Shown: one piece after another, positions 1 to 8,381 of the stretch
How the letters are laid out: each line of letters begins with the position of its first letter
Numbering within the stretch: position 1 is the first letter of the stretch
Assembly (NCBI GenBank): GCA_021845725.1
Contig: JAJZVL010000026.1
Location: 1 to 33,956, forward strand
Length of the DNA stretch: 33,956 nucleotides
Source of the DNA: Actinomycetes bacterium
Lineage (GTDB): Bacteria; Actinomycetota; Acidimicrobiia; Acidimicrobiales; RAAP-2
Reading direction: 5' to 3'
Translations under genes and position numbers: made by a program
The notes under the pieces: model-generated
Told to the model about the DNA's origin: nothing
Database searches by the model: none
The model's input: only the letters and a program-made list of their open reading frames with translations

Positions 1-84
1 GGTCGCTGGTACGGATCCGCAGGCGCCACGAGGCCAAGTCTCGTGGCGCTTCCGGCAGAGCTGCTCGGCCAGAAGACGGAGTAG
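1..84 (+). CDS. Possible C-terminal end of TnpB (partial, begins outside window)
   Basis: Frame 1 is open from the window edge to TAG at 82-84 and gives 27 residues ending in ELLGQKTE. Its position, about 150 bases before the element's right end on the same strand, is where a tnpB gene would stop in an IS200/IS605 or IS1341-type element. The fragment is the variable C-terminal tail and holds none of the RuvC or zinc-finger motifs, so the assignment rests only on location. A perfect 10-bp inverted repeat (23-32 and 40-49, 7-nt loop) lies inside it and may belong to the omega-RNA or act as a terminator instead. It could also be non-coding. Confidence 0.3.
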   Translation, partial: GRWYGSAGATRPSLVALPAELLGQKTE

Positions 85-232
85 CCCTGGACGCACAGAC
101 GTCAGCGGCGAACCAGCCTTTGCCTACGGCGCAGGCGGCCCAGGTGGTGCTTGGCACTGTCGAAAGCCAAATGCGAGACAGCTCGGGCAACACGTCGGAA
201 TCCCCTGGCTTTAGCCATGGCGAGGAGGTCAA
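85..232 (+). ncRNA. Putative omega-RNA (right-end guide RNA) scaffold
   Basis: TnpB proteins use an RNA made from the element's right end, with the sequence just beyond the end acting as the guide. Here the roughly 150 bases from the putative tnpB stop to GTCAA end in the conserved hairpin typical of such scaffolds (206-217). The 5' limit is unknown; in known cases the RNA overlaps the 3' part of tnpB, so it could begin earlier and include the 23-49 hairpin. The predicted guide starts at 233 or 234 and reads into the trpD start. No expression evidence is available. Confidence 0.42.
222..228 (+). promoter_or_regulatory. Ribosome binding site of trpD inside the element end
   Basis: GAGGAGG is a strong Shine-Dalgarno match, 10 bases before the GTG at 239 and 13 before the ATG at 242, which favours the GTG start. 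The same seven bases belong to the conserved right-end motif of the IS200/IS605-type element, so the insertion seems to have supplied, or by chance matches, the trpD ribosome binding site. Confidence 0.55.
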
Positions 233-238
233 GTCCCT

Positions 239-1387
239 GTGATGCCGCGCCCGCTGAGCGGTGACGGCGGGCTGGCCCGGCTCGGCGGCTGGCCCGGGGT
301 TCTCGGACGGGTCATCGCCGGCGAGTCCTTGTCCGAGGACGAGGCCGCGGCGGTGATCGGCGAGGTGCTCGACGGCGAGGCGACGCCCGCCCAGACCGCG
401 GCGATGCTGGTCGCACTGCGGATGAAAGGTGAGACCGTCGAGGAGATGTCGGGCTTCGTCCGCGCGATGCTCGCCCACGCGCTGAGGGTGCCGGTCGACG
501 GGGACGTCGTCGACGTCGTGGGCACGGGCGGCGACCGCCTCTCGAGCATCAACGTGTCGACCCTCGCCGCGTGCATCACGGCGGGTGCCGGCGTCCGTGT
601 GTGCAAGCACGGGAACCGAGCTGCATCGTCCTCGGTCGGCACCGCGGACGTCCTCGAAGCGCTCGGAGTCGTCGTCGACCTCGGGCCGGCGGGGGTCGCC
701 CGCTGCGTGCAGGAGGTCGGCTTCGGGTTCTGCTTCGCGCCGCGCTACCACCCCGCGATGCGCTATGCCGGTCCTGTACGCAAGGAGCTCGGCGTGCCGA
801 CGGTGCTCAATTTCCTCGGGCCGCTCGCCAACCCGGCTCGAGCGACCCGGCAGCTCGTGGGAGTGAGCGATCCCGCGATGGCGCCGAAGATGGCCGAGGT
901 CCTGGGATCGACCGGGAGCGTGCACGCCATGGTGGTCCACGCCGACGACGGGCTGGACGAGCTGAGCGTCACGTCGGCGTCCACGGTCCTCGAGGTCACG
1001 GCGGATGTCGACGCTCCGGGTGCGTACAGGTTCCGGTCCTGGCGGCTGCAGCCAGAGGAGCTGGGCATCGCGCGCGCACCGATGTCCGAGCTGCGCGGCG
1101 GCGACGCTGCGTTCAACGCGGGGGTCATCCGCCGCGTCCTCGACGGTGAGCGCGGCGCACGGCGCGACATCGGCGTGCTGAACGCGGCCGCAGCGCTCGT
1201 GGTCGCCGGCGCGGCCGCGTCGCTCGGCGACGGGGCAGTGATGGCCGCCGAGGCGCTCGACTCGGGGCGCGCCCTCGGGGCGTTGGAGGGTCTCGTGCGC
1301 GTGTCGCGTCAAGCGGCCGAGGTGGAGCGTGCGGGCGTTGCTCAGCCGCCGGCCGAAGGCAGCGGGCTGCCGTCCGCAGCGACATAG
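239..1387 (+). CDS. trpD: Anthranilate phosphoribosyltransferase
   Basis: TrpD joins anthranilate to PRPP to give phosphoribosyl-anthranilate, the second committed step of tryptophan synthesis, in the cytosol. The 382-residue product shows the PRPP/diphosphate loop GTGGD at 95-99, the following SSINVST segment, KHGNRAASS at 123-131 with GTADVLEALG after it, and the acidic DGLDELS metal-binding region near 240. An N-terminal helical domain (about 15-85) precedes the phosphoribosyltransferase fold. The family usually has about 340-350 residues; the extra is a Pro/Ala/Ser-rich tail of about 25. GTG 239 is preferred over ATG 242 by Shine-Dalgarno spacing. No other trp gene is present. The 5' end abuts a TnpB-type element end, and the last 46 bases overlap the convergent methyltransferase gene. 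Confidence 0.96.
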   Translation: MMPRPLSGDGGLARLGGWPGVLGRVIAGESLSEDEAAAVIGEVLDGEATPAQTAAMLVALRMKGETVEEMSGFVRAMLAHALRVPVDGDVVDVVGTGGDRLSSINVSTLAACITAGAGVRVCKHGNRAASSSVGTADVLEALGVVVDLGPAGVARCVQEVGFGFCFAPRYHPAMRYAGPVRKELGVPTVLNFLGPLANPARATRQLVGVSDPAMAPKMAEVLGSTGSVHAMVVHADDGLDELSVTSASTVLEVTADVDAPGAYRFRSWRLQPEELGIARAPMSELRGGDAAFNAGVIRRVLDGERGARRDIGVLNAAAALVVAGAAASLGDGAVMAAEALDSGRALGALEGLVRVSRQAAEVERAGVAQPPAEGSGLPSAAT

Positions 1388-2253
1388 GCAATGCCGTCGC
1401 TGCCCAGCCGATGGCGCATGACCTCGAGCGCGTGCGGGTTGTCGTCGACGAGGAAGAACCGCCGCCCGAGCTCGCGGGCTACGGCGCCGGTCGTGCCACT
1501 GCCGGCGAAGAAGTCGAGCACCCGCGCCCCTGGCTGCGACGATGCCTGGACGATACGGCGGAGCACGCCGGCAGGCTTCTGCGTCGGGTACCCGGTCTTC
1601 TCCGCGCCCATGGTGGGCACGATGGTGTGCCACCACACGTCGGTCGGCAGCTTTCCCCGGGCCGCCTTGTCTCTCGTGACGAGACCGGGGGCCATGTAGG
1701 GGATCCGGTCGACGGCTGTGCGGTCGAAGTAATGGGTGCCGGAGCACTTGGCGTAGACGAGGATCGTGTCGTGCTTCGCTGGCCACCGGTCGCGCGCTCT
1801 GCCGCCATAGTCGTACGCCCAGACGAGCTCGTTCAAGAAGCTGCGGCGCCCGAAGATCCGGTCGAGCGCGACCTTCACGTAGTGGGCTTCGCGGTAGTCG
1901 AGGTGGACGTAGAGCGTCCCGTCGTCGCTGAGGAGGCGCCGTGCCTCGGCGAGGCGTGGCCCGAGGAAGCCCACGTAGTCGTCGAACGCGTCTGGAAAGC
2001 TGGAGGCGCCGGTCTCGGACGTGCGGTAGCGGTGACCTCCGAAGCCCGTGCGGTCCCCTGTCTCGTCGCGCATCGTACGCAGGGTGCGCCGGCGCTGGAC
2101 GCTGCCGGTGTTGAAGGGCGGATCGACGTAGACGAGCTGGAATGCCGCATCGGGCAGCGTGCACAGGACGGCGGCGTTGTCGCCCAGGACGACGTAGTCG
2201 CGCGGTGTTGCCAGGTCGATCATGGGAGGCTCGCAACGAGGTGGCGCCGGCAC
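1342..2253 (-). CDS. Orphan site-specific DNA methyltransferase (beta class, N6-adenine or N4-cytosine)
   Basis: This is a SAM-dependent exocyclic-amino DNA methyltransferase. The catalytic motif IV, DPPFNTG, comes first (34-40 counting from the internal ATG at 2223) and the SAM-binding motif I, FFAGSGTT, comes late (238-245). That IV-then-I order defines the beta class, and DPPF is commoner in N6-adenine enzymes. The target-recognition part lies between them. TQKP before motif I is also typical. The frame can start at GTG 2253 or ATG 2223; neither has a clear Shine-Dalgarno, and a minus-strand TATCGT box (2274-2269) would permit either. The product is 303 or 293 residues. No restriction endonuclease gene is next to it, so it looks solitary, perhaps regulatory. 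Its 3' end overlaps trpD tail to tail by 46 bases. Confidence 0.88.
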   Translation of the reverse strand: MPAPPRCEPPMIDLATPRDYVVLGDNAAVLCTLPDAAFQLVYVDPPFNTGSVQRRRTLRTMRDETGDRTGFGGHRYRTSETGASSFPDAFDDYVGFLGPRLAEARRLLSDDGTLYVHLDYREAHYVKVALDRIFGRRSFLNELVWAYDYGGRARDRWPAKHDTILVYAKCSGTHYFDRTAVDRIPYMAPGLVTRDKAARGKLPTDVWWHTIVPTMGAEKTGYPTQKPAGVLRRIVQASSQPGARVLDFFAGSGTTGAVARELGRRFFLVDDNPHALEVMRHRLGSDGIAYVAADGSPLPSAGG

Positions 2254-2327
2254 TGACCGGCGTCCGGCACGATAGCGGCGTGCATGGCGATGTGCAGGGT
2301 TCGAGAGTCGAGGAAGGGGCGCATGGC

Positions 2328-3509
2328 GTGGAAGGTGCCGACGCAGGTGCAGGCGAAGAAGTCCCCGAGGACGTGCGCGCGGGTCCCTTGCACGGTGTGC
2401 GCGTCATCGAGCTGGCAGGCATGGGGCCGGCTCCGTACGCGTGCATGCTCCTCGCGGAGGCGGGCGCCGACGTCCTGCGCCTGGAGCGGCCGGGAAGCTC
2501 GGACGCCAGGTCGAAGGGTCCCGACCTGCTCCTCGGGCGGAGCAGGGCTTCGGTGGAGATCGACCTGAAGCGCCCCGAGGCGGTGACACTCGTCCTCCGC
2601 CTGGTGGCAGGCGCAGACGCGTTGGTCGAAGGGTTCCGCCCCGGCGTGGCCGAACGGCTCGGGCTCGGGCCCGACGACTGCCGGGCGCGTAATCGGCGCC
2701 TCGTGTTCGGCCGCATGACGGGGTGGGGGCAGGATGGCCCTCTCGCTGCACGAGCGGGCCACGACATCGACTACATCGCGGTCGCGGGAGCCCTGTGGCC
2801 GATCGGGCGGCAAGGCGATGCGCCGGTTCCTCCGGTCAACCTGGTCGGTGATTTCGGTGGCGGCGGAATGCTGCTCGCCTTCGGTGTGGTCGCTGCGCTG
2901 CTCGAAGCGCAGCGTTCGGGCATGGGGCAGGTGGTCGACGCTGCGATGGTCGACGGCGCGGCCTCGCTCACCACCATGCTCCACGCCATGTGGCTCACCG
3001 GCAGGTGGCAGCCTGCGCGCGGCGTCAACCTCCTCGACACCGGAGCGCCCTTCTACGAAGTCTACGAGACCGCCGACGGTGGTCACATGGCGGTCGGTGC
3101 GCTCGAGCCGCCGTTCTACGCCGCGCTCCTCGAGGGGCTCGGGATCGGCGAGCAAGAGCGGGGATCGCAGTACGACCGCGCCTTGTGGCCGGCGACCAAG
3201 TCGCGCTTCGCCGGCATCTTCCGGACGAAGAGCCGCGCCGAGTGGACGGCTGTCTTCGAGGGCACCGACGCGTGCGTCGCGCCCGTGCTCGCCCCTTGGG
3301 AGGCTCCCGACCATCCCCATAACCGGGCACGTGGGACCTTCGTCGACCGCGACGGTCGTTGGCAGCCCGGGGCCGTTCCGCGCTTCAGCCGCACTCCCTC
3401 GGCCTTGCGGGACTCGCCCGGACCGAGGCTGGCGCTCCGGCGCTGGGGGGTCGACGAACAGGCGCTCGACGATCTGGTCGGAGCCGGGGTGATCACGACG
3501 ACGCCCTGA
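2328..3509 (+). CDS. mcr: Alpha-methylacyl-CoA racemase (CoA-transferase family III fold)
   Basis: Racemases of this kind interconvert the 2R and 2S forms of branched-chain acyl-CoAs so that beta-oxidation can proceed. The 393-residue product follows the family from GPLHGVRVIELAG onward. The mycobacterial Mcr catalytic residues are recognisable by context: His in GHDIDY, Asp in LVGDFGGGG and Glu in GALEPPF. This distinguishes it from formyl- or succinyl-CoA transferases of the same fold. The reading frame is open from 2142, but GTG 2328 is chosen because AGGAAGGGG (2311-2319) lies 8 bases upstream; GTG 2373 is a shorter alternative. It is divergent from the methyltransferase gene and converges on the MFS gene with 46 bases between stops. 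No other fatty-acid genes flank it. Confidence 0.9.
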   Translation: MEGADAGAGEEVPEDVRAGPLHGVRVIELAGMGPAPYACMLLAEAGADVLRLERPGSSDARSKGPDLLLGRSRASVEIDLKRPEAVTLVLRLVAGADALVEGFRPGVAERLGLGPDDCRARNRRLVFGRMTGWGQDGPLAARAGHDIDYIAVAGALWPIGRQGDAPVPPVNLVGDFGGGGMLLAFGVVAALLEAQRSGMGQVVDAAMVDGAASLTTMLHAMWLTGRWQPARGVNLLDTGAPFYEVYETADGGHMAVGALEPPFYAALLEGLGIGEQERGSQYDRALWPATKSRFAGIFRTKSRAEWTAVFEGTDACVAPVLAPWEAPDHPHNRARGTFVDRDGRWQPGAVPRFSRTPSALRDSPGPRLALRRWGVDEQALDDLVGAGVITTTP

Positions 3510-3525
3510 CCTCGCGCTCGGCCCC

Positions 3526-3543
3526 ACCACGGCCATGGCCACG
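3526..3543. terminator. Possible bidirectional terminator hairpin between convergent genes
   Basis: An imperfect palindrome centred on GGCCATGGCC (3531-3540) lies in the 46-base gap between the convergent racemase and MFS stop codons. Five central base pairs are perfect, followed by two mismatches and two more pairs. There is no T-run, which is common in very GC-rich actinobacteria. The evidence is mainly its location. Confidence 0.2.
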
Positions 3544-3555
3544 GTGACGGCCCGT

Positions 3556-5325
3556 TCAGCGTTCCGACGCCCCCCGCCGGTGCCCGGTGCCTCCGACCCA
3601 GCGGGTACCCGGCCCAGGCGCCCGAGGGGGAGGTCCGCCCGCCGACGCTGTCGCCGGGGCGTTCCCGGTGTCGGACGTGGTCGGTGGAGTCGGGCGGGTC
3701 GGAGCGCCACGGGCTGCGAGCACCGACGCCGGCGCGTGAGGCGCGGCCGCCGCCGTAGCGACGTCCCTCGGGTAGCGCTTGGCCGCGACGAAGAGGTAGA
3801 GGGCGCTCAGGGCGAGCGGGAGCAGCATGACCACGAACGTCCAGCGCAGGCCCGACGCCCCTCCGCCGAAGACGTAGTCGGAGACCGCGCCGAAGATGAC
3901 GGGGGCGAGCGCCTGCGCCCCGGTGCGCACGAACGTGCGGATCCCCTCGGCACGTCCCCAGAGCCACGACGGCATGATGTCGAGCCGCGCGGCGTCAATG
4001 GGCGGGTTCTGCGCTGAGAGGCCGAACCCGGCGATCACCAGGTACGGCAGGGCAGTCAGCACGCTGTGCGTCACGAGCGCGGGGATCATCATCACGACGG
4101 TCACCGACGCGGCGACGGCGGGCACCTGGACGCGGCTCGCCAGTCGCCCCCGGCGCAGCAACGCGTCGCTGAGCGGACCGGCGACGAGGACGCCGGCCAC
4201 CGCGCCGACGCCGACCACGAGCAGAAGGCCGTTGGCGAAGGCCTGCGCCACGTGGTACTGCCCGTGTGTCGCCCTGCCGCTCCCCGAGACGAACTCGACG
4301 CCGAAGGTCTCCACGCCCGCCAGGAAGTAGTAGCCCAGAGCCCCAGAGATGATGAGGATGACGTTGGTCTTCACGGCGAGCACGTAGCGGACCGCGGAAA
4401 TGAACCCCATCTTGGGATCCGCGCGGGCGACCAGCGCCGGGTCGGGCTTGATCCCCCGTTCCAGCGCGAGACGCTGTGCGTCGGTTCGGTGGTCAGGTTC
4501 GTCGTCGGTGGGCTGCGCGGGCGCGCCCCTCGGATCCTGTGGACCATGGGCGGCCGCGGCCGCGGCCGCGGCCGCAGCGTCGGCGGCAGCCGCAGCCGCA
4601 GCGGCAGCGTCGGCGCTTTGCGCGGCGAGCCATGGCTGCGTCCCCGGCTCCGGCGCGAGCGCTCCCTTCCCGCCTCGCACCGGCTCGGGGAGCTGGAAGA
4701 CGGCCCATGCCACGATGAACGCAGGGATGGCGAGGATCACGAAAGCGAGCCGCCACGAAAGGGCTGCGAGCTCGCCGGTGAACGCGAACCCGAGGCCAGC
4801 ACCCAAGAGCTCGCCGGTGAGGATGTAGCTGTAGATGTGGCCGCGCTCGCCTCCGGGGAACCAGTCGCCGACGAGGGAGGCGACGACCGGTCCGGCGACG
4901 GCGGTGACGCCGCCGAGCGCGAGGCGCGAGACCAGGAGCTGGCCGAAGTTCCCCGCCGAGGCGCTCCAGATCATCGCGATGCCCCACAGCACGACGGCCG
5001 CACCAAGCAGCCGCGTGCGCCGGAGCTTGTCCGCGAGCACGCCGAAGGGCGGCGAGAAGACGGCGCCGACGACAGCCGTGACCGCCACGAGCAGGCCCAC
5101 GTCGAATGTGGAGATCTTCAGCGCGGTGCGGAGCTCGGATGCTGCCGCGCCCACCGTCGCGGTGTCCGCGCTCGAGAGAGCGAGGACGCACGCGAGCACG
5201 ACGATCACCCGGGTGCGCGTCCTGCCCCCGAGCACCGGGACGAGCCTGCGCTGGGCGGTCCGGGCGCCGCGGCGCGCAACCCGTCGGACCGAGGGGATCA
5301 CCCCACGAGCTTCACCACGCGCCAC
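3556..5325 (-). CDS. MFS transporter with poly-alanine central loop
   Basis: This is a 589-residue membrane protein of the major facilitator superfamily. The N-half has the usual GVLADKLRRTRLL loop (equivalent to the MFS motif GxLaDrxGRr) and a WFPGGERG segment, resembling spinster-like sugar-phosphate or lipid carriers; the substrate cannot be told. About 12 hydrophobic segments are visible, split by a cytoplasmic loop of about 100 residues carrying two runs of 9 and 10 alanines, coded by (GCGGCC)n DNA. The C-terminus is a Pro/Ala/Gly-rich tail of roughly 60 residues. The frame runs up to 5385, but GTG 5325 has GAGGA 7 bases upstream and is preferred. It lies 87 bases downstream of pckG on the same strand and could be cotranscribed. 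Confidence 0.82.
   Translation of the reverse strand: MARGEARGVIPSVRRVARRGARTAQRRLVPVLGGRTRTRVIVVLACVLALSSADTATVGAAASELRTALKISTFDVGLLVAVTAVVGAVFSPPFGVLADKLRRTRLLGAAVVLWGIAMIWSASAGNFGQLLVSRLALGGVTAVAGPVVASLVGDWFPGGERGHIYSYILTGELLGAGLGFAFTGELAALSWRLAFVILAIPAFIVAWAVFQLPEPVRGGKGALAPEPGTQPWLAAQSADAAAAAAAAADAAAAAAAAAAHGPQDPRGAPAQPTDDEPDHRTDAQRLALERGIKPDPALVARADPKMGFISAVRYVLAVKTNVILIISGALGYYFLAGVETFGVEFVSGSGRATHGQYHVAQAFANGLLLVVGVGAVAGVLVAGPLSDALLRRGRLASRVQVPAVAASVTVVMMIPALVTHSVLTALPYLVIAGFGLSAQNPPIDAARLDIMPSWLWGRAEGIRTFVRTGAQALAPVIFGAVSDYVFGGGASGLRWTFVVMLLPLALSALYLFVAAKRYPRDVATAAAAPHAPASVLAARGAPTRPTPPTTSDTGNAPATASAGGPPPRAPGPGTRWVGGTGHRRGASER
4550..4575. repeat. (GCGGCC)4 hexanucleotide microsatellite in the MFS gene
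   Basis: Four perfect GCGGCC units plus GC code for alanines in the central cytoplasmic loop of the MFS protein. The alanine-coding tract continues imperfectly to about 4616. Hexamer units keep the frame, so copy-number change would alter loop length without breaking the gene. Confidence 0.85.
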
Positions 5326-5412
5326 GCTCCCATCCTCGCCGATACGTGCGCTGCCGGGGGCACATCGGCAGTCCTGAGGGCTCACCCGCGGCGGGCGATG
5401 CCCTCCGGGAGC

Positions 5413-7221
5413 TCAGCCGAGGCGTCGTTCGAGCTCGTCGACCGCTGCAGCCAGCTCCTTGGGCAGATGGTCGCCGAACTGGGCGAAGTGCCCGCGGATG
5501 AGCGGTACCTCGGCGCGCCATCCGTCGAGGTCGACCCGGAGCAGCTCTTCCATGTCCTCCTCCGAGACCGAGGTGCCCGAGATGTCGATCGCGCCGGGGG
5601 TCGGAACGAGGCCGATCGGGGTCTCGACCGCGTCCCCGCGCCCGCTCACCCGCTCGAACACCCATTGGAGGACGCGGGAGTTCTCGCCGTAGCCGGGCCA
5701 GAGCCACCGCCCGTCCCCGCCCTTGCGGAACCAGTTGACGTAGAAGATCTTCGGGAGCTTCTCGGGGTCGGCGTTCCCGCCCAGGCGCAGCCAGTGCCCG
5801 AAGTAGTCCCCCATGTGGTAACCGCAGAAGGGCAGCATGGCGAAAGGGTCGCGCCGGAGCTTGCCGACCTGGCCGGCGGCGGCTGCGGTGGTCTCCGACG
5901 CCATGATCGAGCCGAGGAAGACACCGTGCTGCCAGTCGAACGACTGGAAGACAAGGGGCACGACCGACTCACGTCGCCCGCCGAAGAGGATCGCCGAGAT
6001 CGGCACGCCACGGGGATCTTCCCACTCGGGGGCGATCGCCGGGTCCTGCGCCGCTGGAGCGGTGAACCTCGCGTTGGGATGCGCTGCGGGGGTGCCCTTC
6101 TCCGGCGTCCAATCCTGGCCTCGCCAGTCGGTCAGGTGCGCGGGAGGCCTCTCGGTCATGCCTTCCCACCACACGTCGCCGTCGTCGGTCATCGCCGTGT
6201 TCGTGAAGATCGTGTTGGCAGCGATCGAGAGCATCGCGTTCGGGTTGGTGTGGGAGTTCGTGCCCGGGGCGACGCCGAAGAAGCCTGCCTCGGGGTTGAT
6301 CGCGTAGAGACGCCCGTCGGGGCCGAACTTCATCCAGCAGATGTCGTCCCCGATCGTCTCCACCTTCCAGCCCGGAAGGGTCGGGATGAGCATCGCGAGG
6401 TTCGTCTTGCCGCAGGCGGACGGGAACGCACCCGTCACGTAGCGCGTCTCGCCCTGGGGCGACGTGAGCTTCAGGATCAGCATGTGCTCGGCCAGCCACC
6501 CATCGTCACGTGCCATCACCGACGCGATGCGCAGGGCGAAGCACTTCTTGCCGAGCAGTGCGTTGCCGCCGTAGCCGGAGCCGTAGGACCAGATCTCGCG
6601 CGTCTCGGGGAAGTGCACGATGTACTTGTTGTCCGCGTCGCAGGGCCAGACCACGTCCGGATCGCCGGGCTCGAGGGGGGCGCCCACGGAGTGCAAGCAG
6701 GGCACGAAGGAACCGTCGGGCCCGAGCACGTCGAGCACTGCGCTGCCCATCCGGGTCATCACGCGCATGGACGCGGCAACGTAGGCCGAGTCGGTGATCT
6801 CGACGCCGATGTGGGCGATGTCGGAGCCGAGCGGTCCCATCGAGTAGGGCACCACGTACATCGTGCGTCCCTTCATCGAGCCTCGGAACAGCTCCGTCAG
6901 GGTCTCGCGCATCTCCTTGGGGTCGCGCCAGTTGTTGGTCGGACCTGCGTCCTCCTCCCTCAGCGAGCAGATGAAGGTCCGGTCCTCCACGCGCGCGACG
7001 TCGTCGGGGTCCGAGCGGGACCAGTAGCTGTGGGGCCGCTTGGACTCGGAGAGCTTGGTGAAGGTGCCCTTGTCGACCAGCAGCTGGCAGAGCCGGTCGT
7101 ACTCTTCGGCCGAGCCGTCGCACCACTCGACGTGATCAGGGGTCGTGAGGGCCGCGACCTCGTCGACCCATGCACGCAGCGCGCGGTTGCTGGTCGGCGG
7201 CGTGTCCTGGCTTGGGGCCAT
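5413..7221 (-). CDS. pckG: Phosphoenolpyruvate carboxykinase, GTP type
   Basis: The enzyme converts oxaloacetate and GTP to phosphoenolpyruvate, GDP and CO2, at the entry to gluconeogenesis or in anaplerosis. The 602-residue product matches the family's usual length. The kinase-1a P-loop PSACGKTN is at 267-274 and includes the reactive cysteine (C270) characteristic of GTP-type enzymes. [29 protein letters not shown] and [14 protein letters not shown] follow in the family order. The ATP-type enzyme lacks this architecture. ATG 7221 is chosen because GAGGAG sits about 6 bases upstream and the N-terminus then aligns with the family; the longer open frame to 7587 runs into thiL. It is divergent from thiL across a 162-base gap and is followed by the MFS gene. 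Confidence 0.97.
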   Translation of the reverse strand: MAPSQDTPPTSNRALRAWVDEVAALTTPDHVEWCDGSAEEYDRLCQLLVDKGTFTKLSESKRPHSYWSRSDPDDVARVEDRTFICSLREEDAGPTNNWRDPKEMRETLTELFRGSMKGRTMYVVPYSMGPLGSDIAHIGVEITDSAYVAASMRVMTRMGSAVLDVLGPDGSFVPCLHSVGAPLEPGDPDVVWPCDADNKYIVHFPETREIWSYGSGYGGNALLGKKCFALRIASVMARDDGWLAEHMLILKLTSPQGETRYVTGAFPSACGKTNLAMLIPTLPGWKVETIGDDICWMKFGPDGRLYAINPEAGFFGVAPGTNSHTNPNAMLSIAANTIFTNTAMTDDGDVWWEGMTERPPAHLTDWRGQDWTPEKGTPAAHPNARFTAPAAQDPAIAPEWEDPRGVPISAILFGGRRESVVPLVFQSFDWQHGVFLGSIMASETTAAAAGQVGKLRRDPFAMLPFCGYHMGDYFGHWLRLGGNADPEKLPKIFYVNWFRKGGDGRWLWPGYGENSRVLQWVFERVSGRGDAVETPIGLVPTPGAIDISGTSVSEEDMEELLRVDLDGWRAEVPLIRGHFAQFGDHLPKELAAAVDELERRLG

Positions 7222-7383
7222 CTCTTCTCCTCGTCGGATCCTCGATGCTTTCGGATTCCCGCTCGAGTTTTGCTCGGGCCCCCCCGGGTGTGCCACGGGG
7301 TGCTGGCTCCCCGAGGCTCTGGCACCAAGCCGTCGAGGGGCGCCGACCGACCGATCGGCCGGCTCAACCCTAGATGGTAGGCA
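7222..7383. other. Divergent intergenic region pckG / thiL
   Basis: These 162 bases must carry the promoters for pckG (leftward) and thiL (rightward). A TAGGCA box at 7378-7383 lies just before the thiL start. I see no riboswitch-like conserved core, and in particular no TPP riboswitch motif ahead of thiL. Confidence 0.4.
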
Positions 7384-8346
7384 TTGCCGGTGGCATCTTC
7401 GAGACGCCGTGGCGCGCCCCCCCCGTCCAAGGAGGACGCCGTCGTCCACCGGGTCGCCGAGGTGTTCGGCCGGTCGGGGGGGGCGCCGCCCGCCGGGGAC
7501 GTATGGATCGGAGACGACGCCGCGGTGGTCACCGTGGCGCGGGGGCGGTTGGTCTTCTCGACGGATGCGGCTGTCGCGGGGGTCCACGCGGACCTCTCCT
7601 TGACGGGCCTCGACGACCTCGGCTGGAAAGCCCTCACCGCGACGGTGAGCGACATCGGCGCAGTCGGGGCACGTCCGAGCTACGCGGTGGTGGACTTCTG
7701 CGTCCCGCCCGGCACCGACCTGGTCCTTCTCGCGACCGGGGTCGCCGCCGCGGCAAAGGAGTGGGCGTGCCCCGTGGTGGGCGGTGACGTGACGACGGCG
7801 AGCGACGTGGTGGTGAGCGCCGCCGCGATCGGGGTGCTCGAGGGAGAGGGACCGCCGGTCCTGCGCTCAGGAGCCTCCCCCGGGGATCGGCTGGTGGTCA
7901 CCGGACCCCTCGGTGGCTCGGCCGCGGGCCTCCGCCTGCTGCGCGCTGGGATCCGGGAGCCCGCGTCGGCGATCGCCGCGCACGCCCGCCCGCGCGCCCG
8001 GATCGCCGAGGGCATCGTCGCGCGTGACGCCGGTGCCACTGCGATGATGGACGTCTCCGACGGGCTCGCGCTCGACCTGCATCGGCTCGCCGAGGCGTCT
8101 GGGGTCGGCGTGGTGCTCCATACGGTGCCGGTGGCCCAGGGTGCGACCGAGGAGGAGGCGCTCGGCGGCGGCGAGGACTTCGAGCTCGTCGTCGCGACCC
8201 CCGACCCGTCGAAGCTCGCCGAGGCGTTCGCCTCGGCGGGGCTCCGTCCGCCGATCGAGATCGGTCGTTGCAGTGCGGACCCTGCGGAGCGGACGCTACG
8301 CGGTCGGCCGCTCGAGCCGGCCGGGTTCCAGCACGCCATTGGCTGA
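7384..8346 (+). CDS. thiL: Thiamine-monophosphate kinase
   Basis: ThiL phosphorylates thiamine monophosphate with ATP to thiamine pyrophosphate, the last step of cofactor synthesis. The 320-residue product shows the PurM-like ATPase motifs in order: [22 protein letters not shown], the [10 protein letters not shown] segment, [24 protein letters not shown] and GGEDFELV. The family usually has STDxxVEGVHF at the second motif; here alanine replaces the Glu. The start is uncertain: TTG 7384 and GTG 7390 are both possible, and only a weak GGTAGG is upstream. GTG 7390 would fit a leaderless start if TAGGCA (7378-7383) is a -10 box. It converges on the carboxypeptidase gene with 35 bases between stops. 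No other thiamine genes are nearby. Confidence 0.93.
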   Translation: MPVASSRRRGAPPPSKEDAVVHRVAEVFGRSGGAPPAGDVWIGDDAAVVTVARGRLVFSTDAAVAGVHADLSLTGLDDLGWKALTATVSDIGAVGARPSYAVVDFCVPPGTDLVLLATGVAAAAKEWACPVVGGDVTTASDVVVSAAAIGVLEGEGPPVLRSGASPGDRLVVTGPLGGSAAGLRLLRAGIREPASAIAAHARPRARIAEGIVARDAGATAMMDVSDGLALDLHRLAEASGVGVVLHTVPVAQGATEEEALGGGEDFELVVATPDPSKLAEAFASAGLRPPIEIGRCSADPAERTLRGRPLEPAGFQHAIG

Positions 8347-8381
8347 GCACGTGGGCGCAGGGCCTCACACGGCAGGGCGCC

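Larger units (their letters stand above)
1..233 (+). mobile_element. Right end of an IS200/IS605-family (TnpB-type) element
   Basis: The block 197-232 has the layout of IS200/IS605 right ends: GGAATCCCC, then a short hairpin with arms TGGC (206-209) and GCCA (214-217) around a TTTA loop, then GAGGAGG and a terminal GTCAA. ISDra2-type elements end with the same hairpin-TTTA-hairpin-GAGG-TCAA order. The outer pairs C203/C204 with G219/G220 extend the stem. The element would end at 232 or 233, six bases before the trpD start. The left end and most of any tnpB lie outside the window, so I cannot tell whether the element is intact. The family match is by pattern recognition only. Confidence 0.68.

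Noticed and set aside
23-49. Perfect 10-bp hairpin as a trp attenuator
   Set aside because: No leader peptide with tandem Trp codons and no alternative pairing structure is seen. It lies about 190 bases before trpD, inside the element, so tnpB or omega-RNA origin is likelier.
2220-3710. A minus-strand frame of 496 codons over the racemase gene
   Set aside because: It lies opposite a family-III CoA enzyme with intact catalytic residues and has no own motif.
4066-7380. A plus-strand open frame of about 1100 codons opposite pckG and the MFS gene
   Set aside because: It is antisense to two well-recognised proteins, is rich in Arg, Gly, Ala and Glu without any domain, and arises from the GC-rich third positions of the real genes.
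7222-7383. TPP riboswitch ahead of thiL
   Set aside because: The conserved TPP aptamer cores are not present on the plus strand here.
8347-8381. CAGGGC...CTCACACG repeated between the thiL and carboxypeptidase stops
   Set aside because: Two imperfect copies, no inverted symmetry and no T-run; too weak to call a terminator.
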